Assembly (NCBI RefSeq): GCF_030445035.2 | Contig: NC_092216.1 | Span: 13,331,405 to 13,395,404, forward strand | DNA length: 64,000 nucleotides | From: Dasypus novemcinctus | Taxonomy: Eukaryota; Chordata; Mammalia; Cingulata; Dasypodidae | Direction of reading: 5' to 3' | Shown: piece after piece, positions 1 through 11,300 of the stretch | Layout of the letters: each line of letters begins with the position of its first letter | Position numbering within the stretch: position 1 is the stretch's first letter | Notes under the pieces: model-generated | Databases searched by the model: none | The model's input: only the letters and a program-made list of their open reading frames with translations | Told to the model about the DNA's origin: nothing | Made by a program: the position numbers and the translations under genes

Positions 1-357
1 GTAGTAGTGCAAATTTTTTTCAATTGTTTAGTGCTACCATGGATGCTTTATCTAGTCTGCATTTAAAGTAGCTGATTTCCAAAAATGGTACAAAGCGGTA
101 TCTGAATGACTGTCAAGTAGTAGCTGTGTCACTGTGACATATATACATTTCCAGGCTAAAAGTAACTGAGTTGTTTATTACTGATTATTTTGAAGTTTTT
201 GTTAAATGATATATACATCTATGAAATTCATTTACTTGAGCACCTGGAAAGGAAGCATTAGGTTGATTTTCAGCTAACAGGTTTAAAGGTAGTCATATCA
301 CCACATTTAAGGAATGCATTAAAACTTATAGCCTAGGAATAGACGACCAAGTTGATA
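1..357. other. AT-rich flank, nothing recognised
   Basis: No open frame, RNA gene or repeat could be recognised here. It is ordinary AT-rich sequence ending at the TA dinucleotide where the Tigger element inserted. Confidence 0.5.
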
Positions 358-2653
358 CAGGCATACCTCATTTTATTGTAATTCACTTTATTGTGCTCTC
401 TAGTAGCATGTGTGCTCACTCATGTCTCTGTCATATTTTGGTAATTCTCACAATATTTAAAACTTCATTCTTACTCTCATCTATTATGGTGATCTGAGAT
501 CGCGGTGTTTAATGTTACTATTATAATTGTTTTGTGGCACCACAAGCCACACCCATAGAAGACAGCAAACTTAATTGATAAACATTGTGTATGTTCTGCC
601 TGCTCTACTGACTGACCACTCCCTGTATCTCTCTCTTGGGCCTTCTTATTCCCTGAGACACAGCAATATTGATTTAGGCAAATCAATAACCCCACAATGG
701 CCCCTAAGTGTTCGAATGACAGGAAGGGTCTCAAAACCTAGAAATGATTAAGCTTAGTGAGGAAGGCATGAAGAAAGCTGAGATAGGCTGAAAGCTAGGC
801 AAATTGCCTCAAACAGCCAAGTTAGGAAGTCAAAGGAGAAGTTCTTGAAGAAAATGAAAAGTGTTGCTCCATTGGGCACCCAAACGATAAGAAAGCAGAA
901 CAGCCTTATTGCTGAAATGCTGAAAGTTTCAGTGATCTGGATAGAAGATCAAACCAGCCCCAACATCCCCTTAATCCAGAGCAAAGCCCTAATGCTCTTC
1001 AATTCTCTAAAGGCCAAGAGAGGTGAGGAAGCTGCATGAGAAAATTTGAAGCTAGCAGAGGTTGGTACATGAGGTTTAAGGAAGGAAGTCATCTCCATAA
1101 CATAAAAGTGCAAGGTAGAGCAGCACGTGCTGATGTAGAAGCTGCAGCATGTTATCCAGAAGATCTAGCTAAAAATGATGAAGGCGACTATACTAAATAA
1201 CAGATTTTCAGTGTAGACAAAGCAGCTTTGTATTGGAAGATGATGCCGTTCAGGACTTTTCTAGCTAGAGAGAAGTCAAAGTTAGGCTTCAAAGCTTCAA
1301 AGGACTGGCTGACTGTCTTGTAGGGGCTATCGCAGCTAGTCACTTTAAGTTGGAGTCAGTGCTCCTTAGGATTCCACAAAGCCTAGGGCCCTTAAGATTT
1401 TTGCCAAGTCTACTCTGCTAGTGCTCTAAAAGTGGAACAACAAAACCTGGATGACATCATATGCTTTACTGAATATTTTAGGACCAGTCTTGTGAACTAC
1501 TTGGGTCAGAAAAAAAGATTCCCGTCTAAATATTAGTGCTCATCTTGTCAGATAATGCACTCAGTCCCCCAAGAGCTCTGATAGAGACGTACAATGAGAT
1601 GAATGTTGTTTGCATGCCTGGTAATGCCCACTGATCAAGGAGTCATTTAGATATTCAAATCTTACTCTTTAAGAAATACATTTTGTAAAGTTAAAGCTGC
1701 CGTAGTGATTACTCTGGTGGATCTGGCAAAGTAAATTGAAAACCTCTCCGGAAAGAATTTCCCATTCTAGATGCCATTAAGAACATTCATGATTTATGGG
1801 AGGAGGTAAAAATATCAACATTGACAGGAGTTAATGGATGGCTGTAAGAGGTTCAAGACTTCAGTGGAGCAAGTAATGGCAGATGTGGTAGAAATTGCAA
1901 GAGAACTAGAATTGGAAGCAAAGATGTGACAGAGTTGCTGCAATTTAATGATAAAACTTTAACAGATAAGGCGCTCTTATGGTTTAACAAAAAATAGTGA
2001 TTACTTGAGATGGAATCTTCTAGTGAAGAAGCTGTGAATATTGTTGAATATTGCATAAAATTAGTTGATAAAGCAGCAGCAGGGTGAGAGGATTGACTCT
2101 AATTTTGAAATAAGTTCTGCTGTGGGTAAAATGCTGTCAACAAAAGCTTCATATGCTGCAGAGAATACTGCATAAAGATGAATCAGTCAATGCTCATTTA
2201 CCATTCTGAACATCATAGGGCAATGGAGAATCATGCTAAATCTACATGGTCAGTGCTCTATAAATGGAATAACTAAGTCTAGATGACTGTATATCTGTCA
2301 CTGCTGTCTAATTTTTAAGAAATGGCCACAGCTATGCCATCCTTTCACAACCTTCACCCTGATCAGTCAGTGACAATGGACATAGAGGGAAGACTCTTCC
2401 CACAACAAGAGGATTATGAATCACTGAAGGCTCAGGGGATGGTTGGCATTTTTGGCAATAAAGAATGTTTTAACTAAAGTATATATGTTGTTTTTAGATA
2501 ATACTATTGTACCCTTAACAGACTACAGTATATTGTAAGCATAACTGTTACATGCACAGGGAAAGGAAAGGATTCATGTGTTTTGCTTTATGGCAGTATT
2601 CATTTTATGGTGGTAGGCTGGAACTGAACCTGCAATGTCTTGAGGTATGCCTA
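358..2653 (+). mobile_element. Tigger1-like DNA transposon (pogo/Tc1-mariner), dead
   Basis: The element begins CAGGCATACCTCA at 358 and ends with the inverted complement GAGGTATGCCT near 2653, flanked on both sides by TA, the usual target duplication of this superfamily. The interior follows the Tigger1 transposase gene: the open stretch at 845-1039 includes VIWIEDQTSPNIPLIQSKAL, and the coding sequence continues past 2400 with many stops and frameshifts, so no transposase can be made. The length (about 2.3 kb) is close to the 2.4 kb of a full element. A segment near 2186-2289 repeats one near 1355-1456 and is out of order. These are old mammalian elements moved by a DDE transposase by cut-and-paste. 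Confidence 0.9.
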
Positions 2654-3225
2654 TAATTAATATTTGAAAAAGAAAACAATGCTTAAATATCTTTAATGAA
2701 TGCTAATTTAGTAAATTCCTTATTATTATTATTCAATAATTAGTCAAATTATTTAACAAATTTGTAGATAACCACTTAGTTACCTGATTACTATTCTTTT
2801 TTTTTTTTTTTTTGCCCACAGTAGTTCAATTTTTTTTTCAGCATCCTCATGTGTTACTCTCTAACACTTGGAACTTATAAATATAATTGTAATCGGATTT
2901 TTTCTAGGTTCTTGACTATGCTGCATAAATGAATTTTAAGAGCACACTAGGTGAGTTAGGTCAGTAATTTATTAAGTTAGGGAGGGAAGAGAAATGGGAG
3001 AAAATAATAGCTCATGGGCCCACTTAGAGATGAAGGGGCTGAAAATTCATCAAGTGTGCTGATTTACAGACTACATTTCCCCATTGTAGATTACAGATGC
3101 CCAAGTTTTACTTGCATGCCCATTATGGCAACAGAAAAATGGGAAAGGCAGGGCACAGAGGGCAGGAACAGCAACACGGATAGCACCAGGACTGGCCCTG
3201 GGACAGGGCAAAGGCAAGAGAGTGC
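2654..3225. other. AT-rich spacer with T tract
   Basis: A poly-T run lies near 2796-2812. The rest has no recognisable gene. The stretch 3000-3230 is less AT-rich but matched nothing I know. Confidence 0.4.
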
Positions 3226-5290
3226 AAGATACATAGATTTCACAAAATGTTAAATTAAAAAATATAAGAGGTCCCCATATACCCCACTCTTCACCCCCCA
3301 TTCCACCCACATCAACAACTTCTTTCATTAGTTTGGCCCATTCATTGCCTTTAATGAATACATTTTGGAGCACTGCAACACAGCATGGATTATAGTTTGC
3401 ATCATAGTTTTCCCTCTCCCCCAGTACATTCAGTGGGTTATGGAAGGATATATAATGTCCTGTATCCATCCCTGCAATATCAATCATGACAACTCCAAGT
3501 CTCAAAAATGCCACCATATCACACCTCCTTTTCTTTTCCTTCTCCCTGCCTTCAGCAACTCCCAAGACCACTGTCTCCACATCAATGATATAATTTGTCC
3601 ATTGCTAGAATCACAATAATTCTATAGTAGAACACCAGTAAATCCAGTCTAATCCATATTTTATCCCTCTATCCTGAGGAGCCTAGAATGGTGATGTGCT
3701 CGCCACCACTCAATTGAGAAGGGGCTTCAATCCCACATGGCTGGTGGATGGTACTCTCATGCCTAGAGCTGTAGACTCTCTTGGTTCCTTGGTGTGGTGG
3801 TTGTCCATCCTCACCTTATTAGCTGACCTGGGTAAGGCCAACAAACTGGAGAGTAGGTGCTGCAACTCTGCTGAGGCTCAGGGCTCAGCTGGCACATAAG
3901 CAGCCTGGAAATTCAAGTTTCCTGGACATGCACCAACCCCAGCACCCACCCCAGGTTCAGTAAAAGGGACAGAAGAGGTATATGTAGAGAAGTCGTACCT
4001 GAGTTCAACTTCATCACACTAAGGAGTACAAATTATTCCAAAGTAGGGCCCACTGACAAGGCATGGAACTCCAGAGTCATTTGCCATGACTGTAGGACCT
4101 AGGTGTCTCTTTAACCCTTCAGGAACACCGCTACCTGGGTGTTCCTGCTGAGATCCTGCTGAGATGTGCAAAAGCACAACACCTCTGATGATCTCCTGAC
4201 TCATTTTGAAGTCTCTTAGTCATATAAACTCATCTGTCTTTACAATTTCTCCTTTTTATTTAAGGTCTTTGTCTAATGGCATCACCAGCCAGTTCTTGAT
4301 AATAATCCCTTGGCACCAGGGAAGCTCATCTTTGGGAGTCATGTCCTATACTGGGGGGGGGGGGGGGGGGGAGGTAATGTATTTAGTTGCTGAGTTTGGC
4401 TTAGAGAGCAGCCACATTTGAACAACATGGAGACTCTCAGGGGGTAACTCTTATGCACCCTGCAGCTCTAGACCAAGTTGAAATTTTAAGCACAACAGGC
4501 TCATAAGCATAGTCTTCAATATCAAGGGTCTATCATTGGACCACCCCTCTTCACTGGTCATAGCCTTTGCACTTGGGGAATTGCTGGTGTTCCACTGGGG
4601 AATGCGGCAGAACTCCACAGGATGGGAACACATCACCCCCTTAGTTGTCATGTGAATCTCTACCACCATGCCTGCTTTTTAAACCATTGGTTATTCCACT
4701 CCTTTGCTAATGGCGTAGGAAGAGTCTCACCTGTTTGCTGTTTTGATTGATTAGCCCACCCACCAACCCACTTGGAGGGCCCAATGATAAAGCCCTTGAG
4801 ACTATCCAGGGCTTCTCCTGGCTTCCAGAGGAAATGTGATTCCAAATGGAAGAATCTCCTGAGTGGTTCAATACCCATCTTGCGGGGGGGAGGCGGCTAC
4901 TGAATGAAAACATGGACTTCTTGGTATGCTCAGATCATCTATTGATTTCCTATCTAGCCTGTTTCAATCAACACCCCCCCCCCAAGAGTTTGCACCTTCA
5001 TTTTTAAAGGGGTACTGAAAGATGATGGTCTTTCGTCTGTAATTACTTCCTACTGGTTAGGAGCCATAGGCCCTACCTGACAAGGTGTCATACCTTCCTG
5101 CTATTCTATCTTGGTTGGAGTAAGATGGGTCTGGCATCCTGGGTGAAGCTGGATGAAGTTCCCATATGGCTAACAAGAAGATGTTGATTTTGGAAGAAAT
5201 CAACATGATTAGAATTTTGAGAATGTGTGGTCCCACTAAGAGGGTACTGGAGCACAAAAGCTAAAAAGGTCAGGTCCCTGTAAAGGCTGA
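3226..5290 (-). mobile_element. Xenarthran L1 3' end (long 3' UTR copy), antisense
   Basis: On the minus strand this reads as the longest copy of a family found at least eight times in the window. It ends (left edge) with the shared tail, visible here as AAATATAAGAGGTCCCCATAT, followed by an A-rich end. The copies differ in where their 5' side stops but share the 3' end, as expected for target-primed reverse transcription by a LINE. I take it to be the 3' UTR of a xenarthran L1 lineage; that assignment is inference from behaviour and partial memory of the family. The open frame at 3071-3580 on the minus strand is the longest example of an ORF that recurs in the other copies. A 19-base G run sits inside at 4353-4371. 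Confidence 0.65.
4353..4371 (+). repeat. (G)19 homopolymer
   Basis: Nineteen consecutive G residues follow CT at 4351-4352. Other copies of the host repeat have a shorter G run at the same point, so this one expanded in place. It could form a G-quadruplex and is a likely assembly error point. Confidence 0.95.
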
Positions 5291-5519
5291 ATTTTCCCAA
5301 AGTTTGTGGGAAACTGTATTTTTAAGGTATTTATTTTACACTATTAATTAACTCTAGGGAGAGATTTCAGTATGCAACTGTACTTGGTATAAATTACCAA
5401 TCCCAGTTCCTGTGGTAGAGATGAATGAGAAGAGACATTGTCTTTTTTAGTTTTAATATAGGAGATAAAAACAGAATACTTTCTTTTAAAAGGATGTCTT
5501 ATTTGCCCTCCCCCTAGCA

Positions 5520-8378
5520 ATAGGCATTTGGGCTAGAGTTAGAGGTTATTTTGATCATCTTCGATATCTTTGATATCTTTTGTAGTTTTCCGTGTACACG
5601 TTTTTTACATCCTTGGGAATTCCTAGACATGATTCTTTTAGTTGTAATTATAAATGAATTTTTTTCCTGATATCCTCTTCAGATTTTCATTGTTTGTGTA
5701 TATAAATATCACTGCCACTTGCTGAATTCATTTATTAGATCTAGAAACATTGTTAAGAAATTTTTTGAGGATTTTCTGTATATAGGATCATATCATAGGC
5801 AAATGGGAAGGTTTTACTTCTTCCTTGCCAGTCTGGGTATCTTTATTTCTTTTCCTTGCCTAATTGCATTGTCAAGAACTTCCAGTACAATATTAAATAC
5901 CAAGGTGACAGTGGACATCTTTGTCTTATTCCTGACAGCTTTCAGTCGAACATCATTAAACAGGATGTTAGCAGCAAGGCTTTTCATTTATGCCCTTTTT
6001 CATGTTGAGGATTTTTTCTTCTACTCCTAGGGTACTAAGTATTTTTATCGAGGAATGGTGTTGATTTTAGTGCCTCTTCTGCATCAATTGAGATAATCAA
6101 GTGGTGTTTCTGTTTGTGTGTTGTATTACATTAACTGATTTTCCTGTGTTGAACCAACCTTATAGACCAGTGATAAATCTCTATTGATCATGGTATATAT
6201 AATTCTTTAGTATGCTGTTGAATTTAATTTTCGAGTATCTTCTTGAGGATTTTTTCATCTACATTTGTAAGAGATAGTGGTCTGTAATTTTATTTTCTTA
6301 TGATATTTTTATCTGACTTTGGTGTGAGGGTAAAGTTACTCTCATAGAATAAGTTAGGGATTGTTCCCTCCTCTACAATTATTTGGAAATCTCTGGGTAG
6401 AATTGGAATTAAATCTTCTTGAAATGTTTGGAATTTATGGAACTCTACTGTAAAGCCACCTGGACCTGGGTTGTTTCTTCTGGGAATTTTTGATGACTGA
6501 TTGAATCCCTTTAATTCATTTGCTGAATTGTTCTATTTATTCTTAAGTCAGAGTTGGTAATTTTAAAGTTCTCAAGAATTTGTCCATTTGATCTAGGTTA
6601 TCTAATTTATTGGTGTACTGTAGTTTTTAATATCATCTTATAGTTCTTTTTATTTCAGCATGGCCATTGGCAAAGTTCCTCTTTTCATCTCTGATTTTAG
6701 TGATTTCTATCCTTTTCTCTATCAATAGTTGGTCAATTCTATTGTACATTTTAAAGAGCCTACTTTTGATTCTTCCATTTTTGTTTTCTATTTCATTTAT
6801 CTCCATGCTAACCTTGACTTCCTACCTTCCTTCTACTCACTCTGGATTTAGTTTACTCTTCTTTTTCTAATTGTTACAGTTTTGAGATTAGATCCCTGAT
6901 TTGAACTCTTTCTTCTTTTCTGATCTAAACATTGAGAGCTCTGAATTTCCCTCTTAGAACTACCTTGTCTCCCATAAATATTGGTTCATGTATTGGGTTT
7001 TTATTCACGTTTGAATCTCAAGATATTTCTTCATCCACTTATGACATTTTTATAACCCATTGATTGTTATGATGATGTTGTTTGCTTTCCATATATTTCT
7101 TAATTTTTCATTTTCCCCTTTGTTACTGATTTCTTCAGTTCAGAGCCTATGCTTTGTATGAGTTCAATCCTTCTGAATTTATTGAGACTTGTTTTGTGTC
7201 CTAACACATGGTCTATACAGGAGAATAATCCATGTGCACAAGACAGGAATGTGTATTCTGGTTTTTTTGTTTTGAATGAAGTAATTCTGTATATGTCTGT
7301 TGGGTCTAGTTAGCTTAGAATATCTTTCAAATCTGTATCTCCTTATTGATTTTCTGACTAGGTGTGCTATTCATTATCATGAGTGTTGTGTTAAAGTCTC
7401 CTATAATTAATGTAGTTTTTGTTTAAAGTGTGAGATGGAGTCCTCCTTCTTTGTTTTGTATATAGATAGCCAATTCTCCCAGCATCATTTGTTGAGTAGA
7501 CTGTTCTGGCCCAGCTGGATGGGCTTGAAAGCTTTGGCAAAAGTCATTTGACCATAGATGTAAGGGTCTTTTTTCTGAGTTCTCGGTTTGTTTCCATTGC
7601 TCAATATCCATATGCCAATTTCATGCTATTTTTACCATGCTGTTTTTAGTTATGTAATATGCTTTAGAGTCAGGAAGTGAGAGTCCTCCAATTTCATTCT
7701 TCCTTTTTTAAGACATTTTGGCTATTCAGGTCCCTTACCCTTCCAGATAGTTTTGATAATTGTTTATCCAACACTGCAAAAAAGACCTTTGGGATTTTTA
7801 TTTGGTTTGCCTTTCATAAATCAGGGTAGAATTGACATCTTACTGATATTTAGTCTTCCTAAACACAGAATGTTCTATTTAAGTCTTCTTTGTTTTGTAG
7901 ATTTCTGAAGCTTTTAAGTCCTTGGTTAAGTTTATTCCTAAATATTTGATAATTTTAGTTGCTAGTGCAAGTCAAATTTTTTTCTAGTTTCCTCAGATTG
8001 TTCAGTACTGTATAGAAACGTTACTGATTTGCATTTTAATCTGTAACCCACCATTTTGCAGAACTTGTCTATTAGTTCCAATGACTAGCTTGTTGTGGTT
8101 TTTTCAGGATTTTCCATATATAGCACCATATCATCAGCAAAAGTTTTACTTCATCCTTTCCTATTTGAAGGCCTTTTATTACTTTATCTTACCTAATTGC
8201 TCTAACTAGAACTGCTAGCATAATATAAATTAATGATATCAGTGGCTTGTGTGGGAAAGCTTTCAGTCATTCACTGTTGAATATAATACTTGCTGGTGAT
8301 TTTTCATATCTGCACTTTACCATATTTGAAAAGCTGACTTCTGTTCCAAAATCTGGAAGCTTTACATCAAGAAAGGCT
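5520..8378 (-). mobile_element. L1 ORF2 fragments, antisense, two pieces
   Basis: Read on the minus strand, 5520 to about 7430 covers the reverse transcriptase part of L1 ORF2 and runs toward the endonuclease side. From about 7430 a second piece restarts further 3' in ORF2 and runs to 8378. The restart shows that two insertions, or a rearranged one, are involved. Every frame is broken by stops. Plus-strand open frames such as 5719-6030 are only the complement of this L1. Confidence 0.8.
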
Positions 8379-8736
8379 GCTGTGGGTGTCATCAAGGCAG
8401 TGGAAAAGGAGGCTGCTGGAGCTGTCAAGTTCACCTAATCTACCAGAAATCTCAGAAGGCTAAGTGAATATTATCCACAACACCTGCGACCCCAGTCTTA
8501 ATCAATGGTGGAAGAATGACCTCAGAATTGTTTCTCTCAATTGACCATTTAAATTTAATAGTAAAAACTGGTTAAAGATAATGGATCTTAAAACCTTCAG
8601 AAGGAATGTTTTGTGGACCATTTGTTTTGGTGTGGCAGTTTTAAGTTATTACATTTTGAAATCAGTACTTTTTAAATGGAAACAACCTAACAAAAATCTG
8701 TCACAGATTTTGAGACCATTGAAAGAAAGTTAAGTC
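8379..8736 (+). pseudogene. EEF1A1P: EEF1A1 processed pseudogene, 3' fragment
   Basis: The segment encodes the end of translation elongation factor eEF1A (AAVGVIKAVEKEAAGA at 8376-8423, against the family's VAVGVIKAVDKKAAGAGK). Lys/Gln-rich tail codons follow, broken by an in-frame TAA. The next ~300 bp follow the known EEF1A1 3' UTR (GTGAATATTATCC, AACCTTCAGAAGGAA, GTGGCAGTTTTAAGTTATTA). It is a 5'-truncated retrocopy that landed inside the antisense L1: L1 sequence stops at about 8378 and resumes at about 8760. Only the last ~20 codons survive, so it is non-functional. eEF1A retrocopies are very common in mammals. Confidence 0.85.
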
Positions 8737-8739
8737 AGA

Positions 8740-10440
8740 AAGAAAAAGGAAGGAAACTGTATTTTGTCAAATACCTTTTCTGCATCAACTGAGAGGATAA
8801 TATGAGTTTTCTTCAATATATTAATGTGATTTATTACACTAATTGACTTTCTTGTGTTGAATCACTCTTGCATATCTGGGTTAAAAAAGTACATTTGATT
8901 GAGGCGTATAATTCATTTAATATAGTTTTGGATACAGTTTGTAAGTACTTTTTAAAGATTTGTTTTATTTTGTCAAGGGGTGCCTATGCAAAGTACCAGA
9001 AATGGGATGGCTTTATAAAAAGGATTTACTTGAGGTAAAAGCTTATAGCTCCAAGGCCATGGAAAGTCTAAGTCAAGGCCCAATAAGAGGTACTTTCTCA
9101 CCAAATTCAGCTGTTGATCCCAGCATGTTGCCACATGTGAAGCAATATGGCCATCAATCTCTGCTGAGGTTTCAGCCTTTGGCTAAATGCTTACCTTCTC
9201 CTCTTGAGCCACTTCATGGTCCCATCCTCTTGGGACTTAATACTTAAGTGAGCTGTAGTCCTCTCTCTCACATGGCAGGGTCAAACATGGTGGCTTTCTT
9301 TTCCTGTGTCTCTCACTGTTTCCATTTATATCAGACCCAGCAAGGAGGTGGAGATTCAACCAGAGTCACACTTCACTGACTACTCCAATCAAAATAATCA
9401 AATCAAAAGGCCCTCAACCAAATTTAATGCAATCAAATGGTATCACACCCCAAAGGAAAAGATAAGTATACACACCCAATCTTCTTCTTGGGGTTCATAA
9501 AATAATCTGAAACTGCCATAGGATTTATGCATCTATATTCACTACAGAAATTGGTCTCTAATTTTCTTTTTTTATAAATGGCTTTGGTATAGGGTAATGT
9601 TGGCTTCATAGAATGAGTTTGGTAGTGTTCTTTCCAGTCAGTTTTTTGGAAGAGGTTGAGGAAGATTTTATTAGATCATCCTTGAATAATTAGTAGAATT
9701 CACCTGTGAAGCATTTGGCCTGGGCTTTTCAATTTTGGGAGGTTTTGGTTGGCTGTTTCAATCTCTTTATTCAAGATTGTTTTGTTGAGGTCTTATCTAT
9801 TTTGTTGATCTTGAAGAAACCGACTTTTGGTTTTGATAATGTTGTGGGTTTTTTCCCCTCAATTTCATTTAGAGCAGAGATAATGCTCTAAATCTTTATT
9901 ATTTCCTTTCTTCTGCTTGTTTTCAGATTAACTTGCTGTTCTTTTTCTAGTTTGTCCAGGTGTACAGTTAGAAGTCTTCAATGTTAGCTTTCTTTTTTAA
10001 TGAAGCATTGAAGGCTATAAATATCCCTCTCTGCATTGCTCTTAGATTTTGATACATTATCAAATATAATGTATAAAATAATATTCATTATTCATCTCAA
10101 GATCTTTTCTAAGTGCTCTTGCAATTTCTTCGACTCACTGATTATTTAAGTGTGTTGTTTAATCTCCAAATATTTGTGAATTTTCCCTTTTCATTTCCAG
10201 TGTCATTCCATTATGATCAGAGAAAGTATTTCATATAATGTCATTCCTTGCAAAATTTTTGAGGCTATCCTGGAGAAAGATCCATGAGCACTTGAAAAGT
10301 ATGTTTATTCTGCTGTTTTCGGTATATTGGCTATTCTACAATATGATAGGAAGTAAAAAGGAATCTATTAAAGATTCAGTAATTATAATCACTTGTTAAC
10401 TTTTACCTTGTGATTACACTATCAGCAAAGTCGGCCCAAG
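8740..10440 (-). mobile_element. L1 ORF2, antisense, continuation
   Basis: After the EEF1A1 insert, L1 ORF2 resumes on the minus strand (8755-8955). It is interrupted again at about 8955-9515 and continues from 9520 to roughly 10440. All frames are disabled. Confidence 0.7.
8955..9515 (-). mobile_element. LTR-like insertion inside L1, antisense
   Basis: About 560 bp of non-L1 sequence splits the antisense L1. Its left end (AAGTACCAGAAAT, GGCTTTATAAA) is the reverse complement of the right end of the sense copy at 10690-11300, so both belong to one family. The family's 3' end (TCTGGTACTTTGCATCAGCACC) resembles LTRs of MaLR/ERVL type. The exact family is not assigned. Confidence 0.5.
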
Positions 10441-10689
10441 GCTATGCAGTTGTAGGGTTTTCCCTGTCTTTCTGTGGCTGTGTCTTGTTTTGGTCTCTTG
10501 CTTGGTCGTTATTTGGAGCTCCCCTGTTTATAGGAGTTTGATTGTCCCCCTCCCACTTCCCAAGAGATAGACCTCCCTCTACCAGGTGTTGGAAACTTGC
10601 AAAGCTAACGCCCCAGATTTTCTCCTCATAGTTTCCTACATTCCAGTTTTTGTGGCTGTTTGACATTATTTATGAGTTCCTAAAAGAGC

Positions 10690-11300
10690 TATTGATTATG
10701 TTTTTTGGGGCATAACCTTTAACTGATTTAAATTCAGAGGGTTTATGTTTACTTGACTAAATCAAGATTAGGGCTTTGATTTGATCACATCTTTAGATTA
10801 TTCAGGGTTGAGTCCCTGTTCTCTTGGTGGGCTATATAACACTCAATCAAAAGCACAGAAGAAGATACAAAGAGGAATAGAGAGAGCTCCATAGTCATGG
10901 AAGAGGGGAGAACTTGTCAGCTTTGATCCTGTGGCCCTCAGAAGAGAGATAAGCCATTCACCTGATAGTTTACTGCTGACCTTGTGAAGAGAATACAGCA
11001 GCCGAGCCCAGAAAGATATGAGCCCCAGGGAGAGAGACAAGCCTTATGCAGCCTACACCTGAGACCAAAAGAAGCTTGACCCATGGAGCCTGAAGAGAAA
11101 GAGGAAGTCCGAACCCACGCAGATATCGGCAGCCATCTTGCATCAACCTATGGCAACAGAGTTTGGTGAGGAAGTAACTTGAGGGGGACTCTTGAGGGCC
11201 TCGGAATTGTAAGTTCCCACCCCAAGTATTTAACTTTGTTAGAAGCCAACAGATTTCTGGTACTTTGCATCAGCACCCCTTTGGTGGCCAAATACAGTCT
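10690..11300 (+). mobile_element. LTR-like element, sense copy
   Basis: Sense-strand relative of the insertion at 8955-9515, with the shared terminus TTTCTGGTACTTTGCATCAG near 11250-11270. It contains short open frames but no gag, pol or env similarity. The 5' boundary is uncertain. Confidence 0.5.

Noticed and set aside
845..1039. Functional Tigger transposase
   Set aside because: Only a short in-frame piece survives; stops and frameshifts occur on both sides.
3071..3580. 169-codon open frame as a host gene
   Set aside because: It lies in a dispersed L1 3' end, and the same frame recurs in six other copies, so it is treated as a repeat ORF and discussed under findings.
5719..6030. 103-codon hydrophobic open frame, possible membrane protein
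   Set aside because: It is the complement of L1 ORF2 reverse transcriptase sequence; T-rich complements of A-rich LINEs mimic membrane proteins.
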